Assembly (NCBI RefSeq): GCF_902806985.1
Contig: NZ_CADCXY010000005.1
Coordinates: forward strand, 62,001-126,000
Source of the DNA: Pseudidiomarina piscicola
GTDB lineage: Bacteria > Pseudomonadota > Gammaproteobacteria > Enterobacterales > Alteromonadaceae
Direction: 5' to 3'
Length of the DNA stretch: 64,000 bases
Of the stretch, positions 35,953-46,249 are shown piece by piece. The translations under genes were made by a program, and so were the position numbers. The notes beneath the pieces are model-generated. The model saw only the letters and a list, made by a program, of their open reading frames with translations, ran no database searches and was not told the DNA's origin. Position 1 is the first letter of the stretch; every line of letters begins with the position of its first letter.

Positions 35953-36633
35953 TTAGACCCGTGCCAGCATGAGTTCGAAACGAGCACCCACACGCTCAGC
36001 GAGGTCCGCGAGATCACCGACCCAATCCAGAATTTTATAAAGAAACATCGCATCCAACGGATTCATATCTTGCTCGAGGGTCCGTAACTGGCGACGTAGC
36101 TTTACTTGCAGCGCATCGGTATCTTGCTCGATGCTGTCGAGTTCTGAGATCAAACTATCAACAATGCGTCGTTCACGCCCTTTAAAGCCAACCTCAAGCA
36201 AGTCATCGAACTCACCGATGGTTTGCTTTGCTTTGTCGGTCGCATCGAGGCAGCGTTGTAGGTAGGCATCAAAGCCATCGACCATGGTTTTCGGAATTTG
36301 TAATTCGCGCCCGGTAATCAGGCCGGAGATGTCTTTCGCTTTATTGGCGATCCGGTCCTGCTGTGAAACAAGCTCAAGTAAATCGGTTCGCTCGACCGGC
36401 ATGAAGAGTCCGCCAGGAAGGTTGAGACGAATTTGGCGCTTCATATCATCGGCAGCCTTTTCTTTCTTTACAATGGCCTTGCGATGTTCTTCAGCATCAT
36501 CCCAGTTATCTGCGTAAACAGCTTGGAAGAAGGGTTTTAAAGTCATCGCACAGTCATGTACCAAACCAATGTGTTCAATCATTGGTTTAATTGGAGACTT
36601 CGCGAAGACGCCAAGAAACGAATTTGCAGACAT
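35953..36633 (-). CDS. TIGR00153/DUF47 phosphate-transport regulator
   Basis: A 226-residue all-helical, PhoU-like protein of the DUF47 family. It begins MSANSFLGVFAKSPIKPMIEH and has the conserved ADDMKRQIRLNLPGGLFMPVERTDLLELVSQQDRIANKAKD stretch. These proteins accompany Pit transporters and are thought to modulate them, by analogy with PhoU and Pst. It is the first gene of the operon. Confidence 0.92.
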   Translation of the reverse strand: MSANSFLGVFAKSPIKPMIEHIGLVHDCAMTLKPFFQAVYADNWDDAEEHRKAIVKKEKAADDMKRQIRLNLPGGLFMPVERTDLLELVSQQDRIANKAKDISGLITGRELQIPKTMVDGFDAYLQRCLDATDKAKQTIGEFDDLLEVGFKGRERRIVDSLISELDSIEQDTDALQVKLRRQLRTLEQDMNPLDAMFLYKILDWVGDLADLAERVGARFELMLARV

Positions 36634-36733
36634 AAAAGTTCGCCTTTGTTGCTGCTATTAAAGTCAGTTTTAGCCCCTTTTTTTGGGGTTGCGCGCATAC
36701 TAGCTAAATCGTTGAAGACACGCAAAACTTATT

Positions 36734-36757
36734 CCATGTTGTTTTTGCACAACATGG
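36734..36757. other. 8-bp inverted repeat upstream of terC
   Basis: CCATGTTG (36734-36741) pairs with CAACATGG (36750-36757) around 8 bases, about 45 bases before the terC ATG. It could be a regulator site or a leader hairpin. It does not match an operator that I know. Confidence 0.35.
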
Positions 36758-36801
36758 TGTTTATTGTAATTCAATCATCACAGATTGTAAGAGAAACCTA
36801 T

Positions 36802-37566
36802 ATGTTTGAATGGATCTTTTTACCCGAAGCTTGGGTCGCCTTGGCCACATTAACCGCGTTAGAGATCGTGTTAGGCGTTGATAATATTATATTTATTTCG
36901 ATTTTAGTGGGCCGACTTCCCGAGCAACAGCGTCAAAAAGCGCGTCAGGTGGGATTGTTACTGGCGATGGGAATGCGCATTGCACTACTACTCAGTATTG
37001 TTTGGGTGATGGGATTAACCGACCCCTTATTTTCAGTCTTTGAGTTTAGCTTTTCAGGGCGTGACCTTATTCTTTTCTTTGGCGGGCTGTTTTTGCTCGG
37101 CAAGAGTACATTAGAAATTCATCATAGCCTCGAGGGCGTTGAAGAGCAGAAAACCAGTGGCAAAGCAGCAACCTTTGGCGCAATTATTACGCAGATTGCG
37201 ATTATTGATATCGTTTTCTCGTTAGATTCGGTGATTACTGCTGTCGGTCTTGTCGACTACGTGGCAGTGATGATTATTGCCGTTATCGCCGCAGTATTAG
37301 TGATGATGTTGGCGGCCAAAGCCATTGGTGAGTTCGTTGACAGTCACCCAACGATAAAAATGCTGGCGCTCAGCTTTCTTATTTTAATCGGCTTTACACT
37401 GATGGGCGAGGGATTGGGCTTCCATGTACCAAAAGGCTACGTGTATTTTGCCATGGCCTTCTCGTTGATCGTTGAATTGCTAAACATTAAAGTCCGCAAG
37501 CGTAATAAACCCGTGCATTTAAAAAAGCGGGTTGCCGAAACTCAGTCGACAACCCGCTCAGATTAG
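36802..37566 (+). CDS. TerC family integral membrane protein
   Basis: A 254-residue protein with seven or so membrane segments. The TerC signatures with acidic residues inside helices are present: ALEIVLGVDNIIFI near the start and DIVFSLDSVITAVGLV in the middle. The family includes tellurite-resistance TerC and manganese exporters such as Alx and MeeY. The C-terminal tail is basic. The ATG at 36802 (MFEWIF) has an AAGAG site and matches family starts, so the 82 extra codons of open frame upstream are rejected. Its last 40 bases contain a terminator for the opposite strand. Confidence 0.9.
   Translation: MFEWIFLPEAWVALATLTALEIVLGVDNIIFISILVGRLPEQQRQKARQVGLLLAMGMRIALLLSIVWVMGLTDPLFSVFEFSFSGRDLILFFGGLFLLGKSTLEIHHSLEGVEEQKTSGKAATFGAIITQIAIIDIVFSLDSVITAVGLVDYVAVMIIAVIAAVLVMMLAAKAIGEFVDSHPTIKMLALSFLILIGFTLMGEGLGFHVPKGYVYFAMAFSLIVELLNIKVRKRNKPVHLKKRVAETQSTTRSD
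37521..37558 (-). terminator. Terminator of the DUF481 gene, inside the terC coding end
   Basis: On the minus strand AGCGGGTTG pairs perfectly with CAACCCGCT (9 bp, 15-base loop) and is followed by six T residues. It lies 56 bases past the DUF481 stop and within the last codons of terC. Confidence 0.65.
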
Positions 37567-37613
37567 TAGCTCAATTTTAAATCACTCAATACTCTTTTGA
37601 ATGACTCGATACT

Positions 37614-38417
37614 TTAGAAACTGTAGACCAAGGTCACTGCAGTTTCGGTGTCGAGTTTTTCTTTCGAACTATCTTCTAAGTATGAGTTGTGATTCGCTGC
37701 GACGGAGAATTTCAACGCCAACGAGCTATTTACGTTCGCTGAAATCGATAGCTCTGCACGTGATTTGGTGTTCTCTTCACCAATCTCGGTCGATGCTAGC
37801 GCATTGAATTTAGAGCTCTTGGTAATATCCCACACCAAGTTACCTGCTAAACGAAGGATGGCACTGGTTTCTTGCTCTTGCACTACGCCATTAACGATAG
37901 GCTTATTCACCGAGAAACCTGGACCAATCTCATAGTCTGCATACAGCGCTTCACTGTAACGATAGCGAGCACCATAACCTACAGCGACAGTACCTTGGTA
38001 TTCGTAACCACTGAACTTGTCTTCTTCATAAGAACCAAACACAAAGACCGAAGAACGACTATCAGGCTCAAACTTGTAGTTCGACTGACCAGACAAGAAT
38101 AGCTTGTCGCCGGTGACATAAGTCTCACCGGTACTTTGGTCTTCCTGTTTAGAGCGGTAGTAATCGATAATACCTTTGTGACGCCAATTTTCGTAGTCAC
38201 GAGCCGCCGCTAACTTGGTTTTAAAGGTTTCGGTTTTAGTGTTACCTGAGGTGAACAACAAGCCAAGCTCGGCTGAGGCATCCCAGTCTTTTTTCTCGTC
38301 AGTGTTCAGGTCACTCGCATCGTCGTACATGAAGATTGACGCTTGCGCATGTACTGCGGAGCCGGCTGCTAAAAAACCGAGCACAGCCAATGCCGTTAAT
38401 GTCTTTTTATACACCAC
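37614..38417 (-). CDS. DUF481 outer-membrane beta-barrel protein
   Basis: A 267-residue exported protein: signal peptide 1-24, then alternating amphipathic strands starting WDASAELGLLFTSGNTKTETFKTKLAA, and a C-terminal phenylalanine (TLVYSF), as in outer-membrane barrels. This matches DUF481, represented by the salt-induced E. coli YdiY. Function unknown. It is a single gene with its own terminator. Confidence 0.88.
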   Translation of the reverse strand: MVYKKTLTALAVLGFLAAGSAVHAQASIFMYDDASDLNTDEKKDWDASAELGLLFTSGNTKTETFKTKLAAARDYENWRHKGIIDYYRSKQEDQSTGETYVTGDKLFLSGQSNYKFEPDSRSSVFVFGSYEEDKFSGYEYQGTVAVGYGARYRYSEALYADYEIGPGFSVNKPIVNGVVQEQETSAILRLAGNLVWDITKSSKFNALASTEIGEENTKSRAELSISANVNSSLALKFSVAANHNSYLEDSSKEKLDTETAVTLVYSF

Positions 38418-38444
38418 TAAATACCTCTATTCTTCGTCCGTAGT

Positions 38445-38471
38445 CCCACGTTACCACTAGTATAACGTGGG
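38445..38471. terminator. 9-bp hairpin between fba and the DUF481 gene
   Basis: CCCACGTTA pairs with TAACGTGGG around 9 bases. It lies 24 bases past the fba stop. On the minus strand no T-run follows, so it may be a stability hairpin rather than an intrinsic terminator. Confidence 0.4.
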
Positions 38472-38494
38472 TTTATGGCGAAAAAGAACCCCAA

Positions 38495-39559
38495 TTAGTT
38501 CACTTTAGCGTCTAATTTTCCCGCTTCGTAGCGTTTAAACATTTCTTCAAGTGACACTGGCTTGATCTTATGGGCTTGTCCAGCACAACCAAAGGCTTCG
38601 AAACGCGCTTTACAAATATCGTGCATCGCATCGGTTGATGCTTTCAAGAATTTGCGTGGATCGAAGTTGCTGGTATTTTCAGCCAGATGACGGCGTACTG
38701 CGCCTGTCGAGGCTAAACGCAAGTCAGTATCGATGTTTACTTTACGCACACCATGTTTGATACCTTCCGCAATTTGCTCTACCGGCACCCCATAGGTTTC
38801 TGGGATTTCGCCACCGAACTTATTGATCACTTCTAACCATTCTTGCGGTACTGACGACGAGCCGTGCATAACCAAGTGCGTAGTAGGAATACGCTTGTGG
38901 ATCTCTTTGATACGATCGATCGCTAAAATATCACCCGTTGGTGGACGGCTAAATTTATAGGCACCGTGAGAGGTTCCGCACGCAATTGCTAAAGCATCGA
39001 CATTGGTTTGCTTAACGAAGTCGGCCGCTTCTTCTGGGTCGGTAAGCAACTGGTCATGGCTCAGTTTACCTTCGGCACCGACACCATCTTCTTCACCCGC
39101 TTCACCGGTTTCAAGTGAACCTAGCACACCCAGTTCACCCTCAACGGAAACACCGCACGCGTGCGCCATGGCTACCGCAGTTTGGGTTACTTTTACGTTG
39201 TAGTCGTAATCAGCCGGCGTTTTACCGTCTTCGCGCAACGAGCCGTCCATCATCACTGAGCTGAAACCCAGTTGGATTGAACGTTGGCACACTGCTGGCG
39301 AGGTACCATGATCTTGGTGCATTACTACTGGAATATGAGGCCACTCTTCGATCGCCGCTAAAATAAGGTGACGCAGAAAAGGGGCACCTGCGTACGAGCG
39401 AGCGCCAGCGGACGCTTGCACAATAACTGGGCTATCGGTCGCATCGGCTGCTTCCATGATAGCGCGCATTTGTTCGAGGTTGTTGACGTTAAATGCTGGC
39501 ACGCCGTACCCGTTTTCGGCAGCGTGATCGAGCAACTGACGTAATGAAATTAAAGCCAT
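38495..39559 (-). CDS. fba: Class II fructose-bisphosphate aldolase (type B, Calvin-cycle subtype)
   Basis: A 354-residue zinc-dependent aldolase that interconverts fructose 1,6-bisphosphate with dihydroxyacetone phosphate and glyceraldehyde 3-phosphate. Metal and active-site segments VVMHQDHG, the SVMMDGS strand, [18 protein letters not shown] and KVNIDTDLR are present. The N terminus ([27 protein letters not shown]) and a GEAGEEDGV insertion mark the class IIB subtype, not the 359-residue E. coli FbaA type. Last gene of the tkt-epd-pgk-fba operon, 37 bases after pgk. Confidence 0.96.
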   Translation of the reverse strand: MALISLRQLLDHAAENGYGVPAFNVNNLEQMRAIMEAADATDSPVIVQASAGARSYAGAPFLRHLILAAIEEWPHIPVVMHQDHGTSPAVCQRSIQLGFSSVMMDGSLREDGKTPADYDYNVKVTQTAVAMAHACGVSVEGELGVLGSLETGEAGEEDGVGAEGKLSHDQLLTDPEEAADFVKQTNVDALAIACGTSHGAYKFSRPPTGDILAIDRIKEIHKRIPTTHLVMHGSSSVPQEWLEVINKFGGEIPETYGVPVEQIAEGIKHGVRKVNIDTDLRLASTGAVRRHLAENTSNFDPRKFLKASTDAMHDICKARFEAFGCAGQAHKIKPVSLEEMFKRYEAGKLDAKVN

Positions 39560-39596
39560 ATTTTATCTCCTGATTTCCTGTTCTGAGTGGCTAGGC

Positions 39597-40781
39597 TTAG
39601 CCATGTTCTGCGCGTTCTTCCAGAATCGCGACTGCGGGAAGCTTTTTACCTTCTAAGAATTCTAAGAAGGCTCCGCCGCCAGTTGAGATATAACTGATTT
39701 TATCAGCAATACCGTACTTATCAATTGCAGCCAGGGTGTCACCACCACCGGCGATAGAAAATGCCGAACTGTTTGCTATGGCCTGCGCTAAAGCTTCTGT
39801 TCCAGCACCAAACTGATCAAATTCAAACACACCGACCGGTCCATTCCAAACGATGGTACCGGCATTTTCCAGTACTTTTGCAAATGCGGTCGCGGTTTCA
39901 GGACCGATATCAAACACCATGTCATCGCTGGCGATGGAGTCCACTGGCTTGGTTGTTGCCTCAGCCTCTGCACTAAATTCCTTACCGGTCACCACATCGC
40001 TGGGTAACGGAATGTCTCCGCCTTTCGCCTGAGCTGCTGCGATCAGTCGTTGCGCTTCGGTGGTCAGGTCAGCTTCATACAACGACTTACCGACGTCGTG
40101 CCCGGCAGCCGCAATGAACGTATTGGCAATACCGCCACCCACAATTAATTGGTCGACCACACCCGAAAGCGACTCTAATACGGTGAGTTTGGTCGATACT
40201 TTAGAGCCACCAACAATTGCGACTAATGGACGCGCTGGGCTCGCCAGTGCTTTACCTAAGGCGTCAAGCTCAGCGGCCAACAACGGTCCGGCACAGGCAA
40301 CATCAGCGAACTTTGCAACGCCATGAGTTGACGCTTGCGCACGGTGTGCAGTACCAAACGCATCCATGACAAAGACATCACACAGAGCTGCTAACTTTTT
40401 CGCCAGTGCTTCATCGTTGCTTTTCTCACCTTGATTGAAACGCACGTTTTCAAACACCACCAATTCACCCTCGGCAATGTCGATACCCTCAAGATAATCT
40501 TGCGCTAACCGAACGGGAGCGTCTAATGCGTCATTCAGATAGTCAACCACTGGCTGCAATGACAACTCAGCATCATAAACGCCTTCTTGTGGACGCCCTA
40601 AATGTGACATGACCATCACTTTAGCGCCTTCGGCTAAGGCCTGTTTCAAGGTCGGTAACGCAGCCTTAATACGCGCGTCAGAGCTCACTTTACCATTTTT
40701 AATGGGTACGTTGAGGTCTTCGCGGATCAATACTCGCAGTCCCGCTAAGTCTAAATCATTCATAGTGATGACGGCGGACAT
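39597..40781 (-). CDS. pgk: Phosphoglycerate kinase
   Basis: A 394-residue monomeric glycolytic kinase. The conserved N-terminal [17 protein letters not shown], the [14 protein letters not shown] motif, [12 protein letters not shown] and the C-terminal nucleotide loop [13 protein letters not shown] are present. It makes ATP from 1,3-bisphosphoglycerate. The ATG at 40781 has an AGAGGAAA site. It lies between epd (24-base gap) and fba. Confidence 0.98.
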   Translation of the reverse strand: MSAVITMNDLDLAGLRVLIREDLNVPIKNGKVSSDARIKAALPTLKQALAEGAKVMVMSHLGRPQEGVYDAELSLQPVVDYLNDALDAPVRLAQDYLEGIDIAEGELVVFENVRFNQGEKSNDEALAKKLAALCDVFVMDAFGTAHRAQASTHGVAKFADVACAGPLLAAELDALGKALASPARPLVAIVGGSKVSTKLTVLESLSGVVDQLIVGGGIANTFIAAAGHDVGKSLYEADLTTEAQRLIAAAQAKGGDIPLPSDVVTGKEFSAEAEATTKPVDSIASDDMVFDIGPETATAFAKVLENAGTIVWNGPVGVFEFDQFGAGTEALAQAIANSSAFSIAGGGDTLAAIDKYGIADKISYISTGGGAFLEFLEGKKLPAVAILEERAEHG

Positions 40782-40805
40782 TGTTGTTTCCTCTTTCCTT
40801 TAAAG

Positions 40806-41843
40806 TTATAAATTCGGCGCTTTGGTTTGCAGCATTACTTGCGCAGTATCTAGCATCCGGTTCGCAAAACCCCACTCGTTGTCACACCAGCAAAGCACTT
40901 TAATCAAGTGCTTATCGGCAACTCGGGTTTGGGTGCCATCAACAACGCTTGAGCGCGGGTCATGGTTGAAGTCTATCGAAACGAGGGCTTCATCCGTATA
41001 GCCCAAAATACTTGCCATGCTACCTCGCGCCGCCTGCGCTAATACTTGGTTTACCTTGTCGATTGAAACCTCGGCGCGGACAGTTACGCTGAGGTCCATG
41101 GCGGTGACATTGGTGGTGGGCACCCGCACTTGAATGGCCTCAAATTTGCCTGCGAAATGCGGCATAATACGCTCGATACCACGCGCTAGCTTGGTATCAA
41201 CTGGAATGATTGAACGACCTGCAGCACGGGCCAAACGTGGATCTTGATGGTAAGCATCAATCACTTGCTGATCGTTCATTGCCGCGTGAATGGTCGTAAT
41301 TGCACCACTTTCCACGCCAAATGCTTGATCCAAAACTTGTAACACCGGCACACAACAGTTGGTGGTACATGAGCCATTCGAGACAATACGGTGAGCGCTC
41401 GACAACTCATCGGTATTCACGCCGTAGATAGCGGTAAAGTCGACATCAGGGGCTCCCGGATGGGAAAACAGTACCTGCTCAATACCTATCTCATGGTAAT
41501 GGGCACCGTCTTCACGCGTTCCATGCACGCCCGTACAATCGAGAACCAAGTCCAGATCAAGTGCTTGCCAGTCAAGATTACTAATTTCTGATTCCGCTGA
41601 CACTTGAATAAGATCATCACCGACGCGCAATTGATGCTCATCCGGTGTGGTCACTGCCTGCGCAAAGCGCCCATGACTGGTATCGTATTTGAGCAAATGA
41701 GCCATTGCCGAAACCGGCGCCAGCTCATTAATCGCGACAATTTCAACGGTATCACGAAAGTTGCCTTCATAGAGCGCACGTAACACGCTACGCCCTATGC
41801 GGCCAAAACCATTGAGTCCTAACCGCGCCCGTCGTTGCGCCAT
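40806..41843 (-). CDS. epd: Erythrose-4-phosphate dehydrogenase
   Basis: A 345-residue member of the GAPDH superfamily. The NAD-binding [19 protein letters not shown] start and the catalytic cysteine in [14 protein letters not shown] are clear. Gene order upstream of pgk-fba and the [15 protein letters not shown] segment, typical of Epd rather than GapA, support erythrose-4-phosphate dehydrogenase, which starts the deoxyxylulose-phosphate-dependent route to pyridoxal phosphate. pdxA, also in this pathway, lies at 61.2 kb. Its ATG overlaps the tkt stop by one base. Confidence 0.9.
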   Translation of the reverse strand: MAQRRARLGLNGFGRIGRSVLRALYEGNFRDTVEIVAINELAPVSAMAHLLKYDTSHGRFAQAVTTPDEHQLRVGDDLIQVSAESEISNLDWQALDLDLVLDCTGVHGTREDGAHYHEIGIEQVLFSHPGAPDVDFTAIYGVNTDELSSAHRIVSNGSCTTNCCVPVLQVLDQAFGVESGAITTIHAAMNDQQVIDAYHQDPRLARAAGRSIIPVDTKLARGIERIMPHFAGKFEAIQVRVPTTNVTAMDLSVTVRAEVSIDKVNQVLAQAARGSMASILGYTDEALVSIDFNHDPRSSVVDGTQTRVADKHLIKVLCWCDNEWGFANRMLDTAQVMLQTKAPNL

Positions 41844-43852
41844 TACCCTAGCAACTCCTCTGCTGTTGCCACTAAGTTTTGCTCGGTAAAGCCAAAGTAT
41901 TCAAATAAGTCTCCGGCTGGGGCCGACTCGCCGAAACTCATCATACCGATGATTTTGCCTTCCAGCCCTACATACTTATACCAGTAGTCGGCGATGCCGG
42001 CTTCAACCGCGATACGCTTCGTGACGGCACGCGGTAGCACCTGTTCACGATAATCAGCAGACTGTGCGTCGAACACATCCGTCGCTGGCATAGAAACTAC
42101 GCGAACTTGGTGACCTTTGGCCTGTAAGGTTTTGGCAGCAGCAACACTTAACGCCACTTCAGAGCCAGTGGCGATAAAGATAACTTCAGGTTGCTGTTCA
42201 CTATCGACCAACACATACCCACCACGCGCAACATTGGCAAGCTGCTCGGCATTACGTGGCTGCTGCGGTAAGCCTTGGCGACTAAAGATCAATGCCGTAG
42301 GGCCATCGTGGCGCTCTAGCGCTGACTTCCATGCCACGGCCGACTCAACCTGGTCACACGGGCGCCAAGTGCTCATGTTTGGTGTGGTACGCAAGCTCGC
42401 CAGTTGTTCAACCGGCTGGTGGGTAGGGCCGTCTTCGCCTAAGCCAATGGAGTCGTGGGTATAAACAAATACACTCCGCTGCTTCATCAACGCAGCCATA
42501 CGCACCGCGTTGCGTGCATACTCCATAAACATCAAGAAGGTTGCACCATAAGGAACCAGGCCACCGTGCAAGGCGATACCGTTCATAATGGCCGACATAC
42601 CAAACTCGCGCACACCGTAATAGACATAATTGCCAGCGGCATCGTTGGCCGTTACACCTTTGGCGCCATCCCATAAGGTTAGGTTTGAACCTGCTAGGTC
42701 CGCCGAGCCACCAAGTAATTCAGGCAACTTAGGTCCATAGGCATTAAGGGCATTTTGTGAAGCTTTACGACTGGCAATGTCTGCTGGCTCTGCCTGCAGC
42801 TTTTCGATGTACGCTTGCGCATGTTCAGCAAAGTCATCTGGCAACTGACCACTCAAACGGCGTTTCAGCTCTTGTGCCAGCTCCGGGAAGTCCTTCGCGT
42901 AGGCGGCAAACCGCTGGTTCCAATTTTGCTCATGCGTTGCGCCACTTTCTTTTGCTGACCATGCTTGGTACACGTCAGCTGGTATTTCAAAAGCAGCGTG
43001 TGGCCAGCCTAACTGTTGACGCGCGGCGGCGATTTCTTCTTCACCTAAAGGCGCGCCATGGCAGCTTTCTGAGCCTTGCTTGTTGGGCGCACCGAACCCA
43101 ATAATTGTTTTACAAATAATTAAGGTCGGTCGTGCGGTTTCTGCGCGTGCCGCATCGATGGCTTGCTTAATCGCTGTAGCGTCATGGCCGTCGACATTTT
43201 CAATCACCTGCCAACCATAGGCTTCAAAGCGTTTGGCGGTATCGTCAGTGAACCAGCCGTCTACGTCGCCATCAATAGAGATACCGTTGTCGTCATAAAA
43301 TGCAATCAACTTGCCAAGCCCAAGGGTACCCGCCAGTGAGCATACTTCGTGCGAAATGCCTTCCATCAAGCAGCCGTCACCTAAAAACGTGTAGGTGTAA
43401 TGATCAACAATATCGTGACCACTTTGGTTGAACTGTGCAGCTAATACTTTTTCCGCGAGCGCCATACCGACAGCGTTTGAAACGCCTTGGCCCAGTGGTC
43501 CTGTGGTGGTTTCAACACCTGGCGCATAACCATATTCAGGATGCCCAGGGGTTTTTGAGTGCAGTTGACGGAAGTTTTTTAAGTCGTCGATACCGAGATC
43601 GTAGCCAGTTAGGTGCAGCAAAGAATAAATCAACATTGAGCCATGACCATTCGATAGCACAAAGCGATCACGGTCCGCCCAGTTTGGGTTTTCAGGGTTA
43701 TGCTTGAGGTAGTCGCGCCAAAGTACTTCGGCGATATCAGCCATGCCCATAGGTGCGCCTGGATGGCCTGACTTTGCTTGTTGAACCGCATCCATGCTTA
43801 AAGCACGAATAGCGTTGGCGAGATGCTTACGCTCAGAAACTGCTGTCGTCAT
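41843..43852 (-). CDS. tkt: Transketolase
   Basis: A 669-residue thiamine-diphosphate enzyme of the pentose phosphate pathway. It has the signature [20 protein letters not shown], the ThDP-binding [13 protein letters not shown] with the downstream DDNGIS, and the transketolase motif [17 protein letters not shown]. Length matches E. coli TktA (663). It is translationally coupled to epd by a one-base overlap. A long hairpin precedes its ATG, and its Shine-Dalgarno-like GGGG lies inside the hairpin stem. Confidence 0.97.
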   Translation of the reverse strand: MTTAVSERKHLANAIRALSMDAVQQAKSGHPGAPMGMADIAEVLWRDYLKHNPENPNWADRDRFVLSNGHGSMLIYSLLHLTGYDLGIDDLKNFRQLHSKTPGHPEYGYAPGVETTTGPLGQGVSNAVGMALAEKVLAAQFNQSGHDIVDHYTYTFLGDGCLMEGISHEVCSLAGTLGLGKLIAFYDDNGISIDGDVDGWFTDDTAKRFEAYGWQVIENVDGHDATAIKQAIDAARAETARPTLIICKTIIGFGAPNKQGSESCHGAPLGEEEIAAARQQLGWPHAAFEIPADVYQAWSAKESGATHEQNWNQRFAAYAKDFPELAQELKRRLSGQLPDDFAEHAQAYIEKLQAEPADIASRKASQNALNAYGPKLPELLGGSADLAGSNLTLWDGAKGVTANDAAGNYVYYGVREFGMSAIMNGIALHGGLVPYGATFLMFMEYARNAVRMAALMKQRSVFVYTHDSIGLGEDGPTHQPVEQLASLRTTPNMSTWRPCDQVESAVAWKSALERHDGPTALIFSRQGLPQQPRNAEQLANVARGGYVLVDSEQQPEVIFIATGSEVALSVAAAKTLQAKGHQVRVVSMPATDVFDAQSADYREQVLPRAVTKRIAVEAGIADYWYKYVGLEGKIIGMMSFGESAPAGDLFEYFGFTEQNLVATAEELLG

Positions 43853-43861
43853 AACAATGAA

Positions 43862-43921
43862 CCCCGAATTGCTGCGTTGAGAAAATGCTCACTAGGTGCG
43901 CGTATTCTCCACAATTCGGGG
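43862..43921 (-). other. Long hairpin between metK and tkt
   Basis: CCCCGAATTG and CAATTCGGGG form a perfect 10-bp closing stem over 40 bases, with a second inner pairing of GAGAA with TTCTC. It fills most of the 81-base metK-tkt gap and ends 9 bases before the tkt ATG, with TTCATTGTT following on the minus strand. It could be a weak terminator of metK or a translational control element of tkt. Confidence 0.5.
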
Positions 43922-43933
43922 CTTGTAAGCAAA

Positions 43934-45082
43934 TCAGATATCAGCGCGAAGGGCTTCGGCTCGATCTGTTTTCTCCCACGGAAACTCTTCACGACCAAAG
44001 TGACCATAGGCTGCTGTAGCCAGATACATCGGCCGTTCTAAATCTAGCATCTGAATCAAACCATAGGGACGTAAATCAAAGTGCTTGCGTACCAGAGCGA
44101 TCAAGCGTTCGTGGCTGTACTTGCTGGTACCAAAAGTCTCAATGCTAATGGAGGTTGGCTCAGCAACGCCAATTGCGTAAGAAATTTGAATTTCACAACG
44201 CTCAGCAAGCCCTGCTGCCACAAGGTTTTTCGCAACATAGCGCGCAGCATAAGCTGCACTACGGTCAACTTTCGACGGATCTTTACCAGAGAAAGCACCA
44301 CCGCCATGACGCGCCATGCCACCATAAGTGTCGACAATGATTTTACGTCCGGTGAGGCCACAATCACCCATAGGTCCACCAATCACGAATTTGCCCGTCG
44401 GATTGATGAAAATGCGTTCTTGATCGGCCGGGAACCATGCTTCTGGCAATACCGGTTTGATGATGGTTTCAATCACTGCTTCACGAAGGTCAGCTTGGCT
44501 AATACCTTCCGCATGTTGTGTTGATAGCACCACGGTATCAATGGCGACGGGTTTACCGTCTTCATACACGAACGTCAGTTGGCTTTTTGCATCCGGTCGT
44601 AACCAGGGCAACGTCCCATTTTTACGCACTTCAGCTTGGCGCTGAACTAACCGGTGCGCATAGGTAATAGGTGCCGGCATTAACACATCGGTTTCATTTG
44701 AAGCATAGCCGAACATCAATCCTTGGTCGCCTGCGCCCTGCTCTTCAAGTGATGCTCTATCGACCCCTTGATTGATATCGGGCGACTGCTTACCAATCGC
44801 ATTCAAAACCGCACATGAGTCAGCATCGAAGCCCATATCTGAGTGTACGTAGCCTATTTCGCGCACCGTGTTACGGGTCAGTTCTTCGATATCCACCCAC
44901 GCTTGAGTCGATACTTCACCGCCGACCAGTACCATGCCTGTTTTAACGTAGGTTTCACACGCCACCCGCGCACGTGGGTCTTGTTGCAAAATAGCATCAA
45001 GAACGGCGTCTGAAATTTGATCTGCAATTTTATCAGGATGTCCTTCTGAAACAGATTCAGAAGTAAAAAGGTGCTTCGCCAT
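43934..45082 (-). CDS. metK: S-adenosylmethionine synthetase
   Basis: A 382-residue enzyme making SAM from methionine and ATP. It shows the conserved [24 protein letters not shown], the [12 protein letters not shown] signature and [23 protein letters not shown]. The ATG at 45082 (MAKHLF) matches all MetK starts; the frame stays open 19 codons further upstream. A MetJ-type operator lies 73-97 bases upstream. The SAM made here is used in this window by cfa, rsmE, rsmA and queA. Confidence 0.98.
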   Translation of the reverse strand: MAKHLFTSESVSEGHPDKIADQISDAVLDAILQQDPRARVACETYVKTGMVLVGGEVSTQAWVDIEELTRNTVREIGYVHSDMGFDADSCAVLNAIGKQSPDINQGVDRASLEEQGAGDQGLMFGYASNETDVLMPAPITYAHRLVQRQAEVRKNGTLPWLRPDAKSQLTFVYEDGKPVAIDTVVLSTQHAEGISQADLREAVIETIIKPVLPEAWFPADQERIFINPTGKFVIGGPMGDCGLTGRKIIVDTYGGMARHGGGAFSGKDPSKVDRSAAYAARYVAKNLVAAGLAERCEIQISYAIGVAEPTSISIETFGTSKYSHERLIALVRKHFDLRPYGLIQMLDLERPMYLATAAYGHFGREEFPWEKTDRAEALRADI

Positions 45083-45154
45083 AGTGTGTCTATCTCTACT
45101 TTTTTCCAGACTTTTTAAAGTTGGACGTAGTTTAACCAAACCGCGCCCAACTTT

Positions 45155-45178
45155 CTACATTTAGACGTCTAAAAGTCT
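45155..45178 (-). promoter_or_regulatory. MetJ operator upstream of metK
   Basis: A perfect AGACGTCT met box (45163-45170) is flanked on the minus strand by AGACTTTT (6 of 8 matches) and a weaker AAATGTAG box, in tandem 8-base register. MetJ dimers bind such arrays with SAM as corepressor, giving feedback control of metK. The operator touches the stop codon of the upstream dehydrogenase gene. Confidence 0.8.
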
Positions 45179-46234
45179 TTATCGCTGTTTCAAAGTAGCC
45201 ATATCAATCACAAAACGATACTTCACGTCGCTTTTTAGCATCCGCTCATAAGCTTCGTTAATGTCGTCCATGGCAATAAGCTCAATATCTGAGGTGATAT
45301 TATGCTCGGCGCAGAAGTCCAACATCTCTTGGGTTTCGGCGATACCGCCAATCAACGAACCGGCAAGGCTGCGGCGTTTTGCCACCAAATTGAACACCGC
45401 AGGTGATGGATGTGACTCGGCTGGAACCCCAACCAAACACATGGTGCCATTTAAGCGGAGTAACGCTAGATACGCATCTAGGTCATGGGGTGCGGCAACA
45501 GTATTAAGAATGAAATCAAGCGAATTCGTCCACGCTTTCATGGCGTCTTCATCTTTGGAAATCACAACATGGTCCGCACCTAAGCGTTTACCGTCGTCTA
45601 CTTTGCTCGGCGAAGTGGTGAAAAGGACTACCTCGGCGCCCATAGCCTTGGCGATTTTAACCGCCATATGGCCTAAACCGCCTAAACCTACGACACCCAC
45701 TTTGTGGCCCTTGGAGATTCCCCAGTGGCGTAGCGGTGAGTAGGTGGTAATGCCCGCGCAAAGCAACGGTGCGACGCCCGCCAAATCGGCATCGTCGGCC
45801 ACGCGAAGTACGAAGTCTTCGGTGACGGTAATACGGTTCGAGTAGCCACCGAAGGTTACCCCACCAGAATGTTTGTCTTCACCATTGTAGGTACCGACAA
45901 AGCCATTCTCACAGTATTGTTCATGGCCTTCGCCACAGCTGTGACAGTGACCGCACGAGTCGACCATACAGCCCACACCTACAGCATCACCTACTTGGTA
46001 TTTCGACACCTTAGCACCGACGCGTGTTACCCGGCCCACGATTTCGTGACCAGGAACACATGGAAAAACGGTGCCGCCCCATTCATTGCGGGCTTGATGC
46101 AAATCCGAGTGGCAAACGCCACAGTAGGCAATATCAATTTCAACGTCGAAGTCTGTCGGTTCGCGACGATCAAATTCGAAATATTCTAGCGCTTTATCTG
46201 CAGCATGGGCTGCATAACCAATAGCTAGTGGCAT
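45179..46234 (-). CDS. Zinc-dependent NAD(P) alcohol dehydrogenase (YahK-like)
   Basis: A 351-residue medium-chain dehydrogenase of the cinnamyl-alcohol/aldehyde reductase type. The catalytic zinc site has C38 or C41 in YCGVCHSDL and H63-E64 in PGHEIVG. The structural zinc cysteines are C94, C97, C100 and C108. The Rossmann glycine motif is GLGGLGHMAV. It probably reduces aldehydes with NADPH, like YahK. An AAGGAG site precedes the ATG. It follows the M1 peptidase gene by 15 bases and may be co-transcribed with it. Confidence 0.9.
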   Translation of the reverse strand: MPLAIGYAAHAADKALEYFEFDRREPTDFDVEIDIAYCGVCHSDLHQARNEWGGTVFPCVPGHEIVGRVTRVGAKVSKYQVGDAVGVGCMVDSCGHCHSCGEGHEQYCENGFVGTYNGEDKHSGGVTFGGYSNRITVTEDFVLRVADDADLAGVAPLLCAGITTYSPLRHWGISKGHKVGVVGLGGLGHMAVKIAKAMGAEVVLFTTSPSKVDDGKRLGADHVVISKDEDAMKAWTNSLDFILNTVAAPHDLDAYLALLRLNGTMCLVGVPAESHPSPAVFNLVAKRRSLAGSLIGGIAETQEMLDFCAEHNITSDIELIAMDDINEAYERMLKSDVKYRFVIDMATLKQR

Positions 46235-46249
46235 AGTAAACTCCTTCTC

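Noticed and set aside
36556-36801. 82-codon N-terminal extension of TerC
   Set aside because: The extension overlaps the divergent DUF47 coding region and lacks TerC similarity. The ATG at 36802 has a ribosome-binding site and the family N terminus.
45083-45178. SAM riboswitch upstream of metK
   Set aside because: No SAM-I, SAM-II or SAM-IV type core or multi-helix structure is visible. The MetJ operator explains the control better, as usual in gammaproteobacteria.
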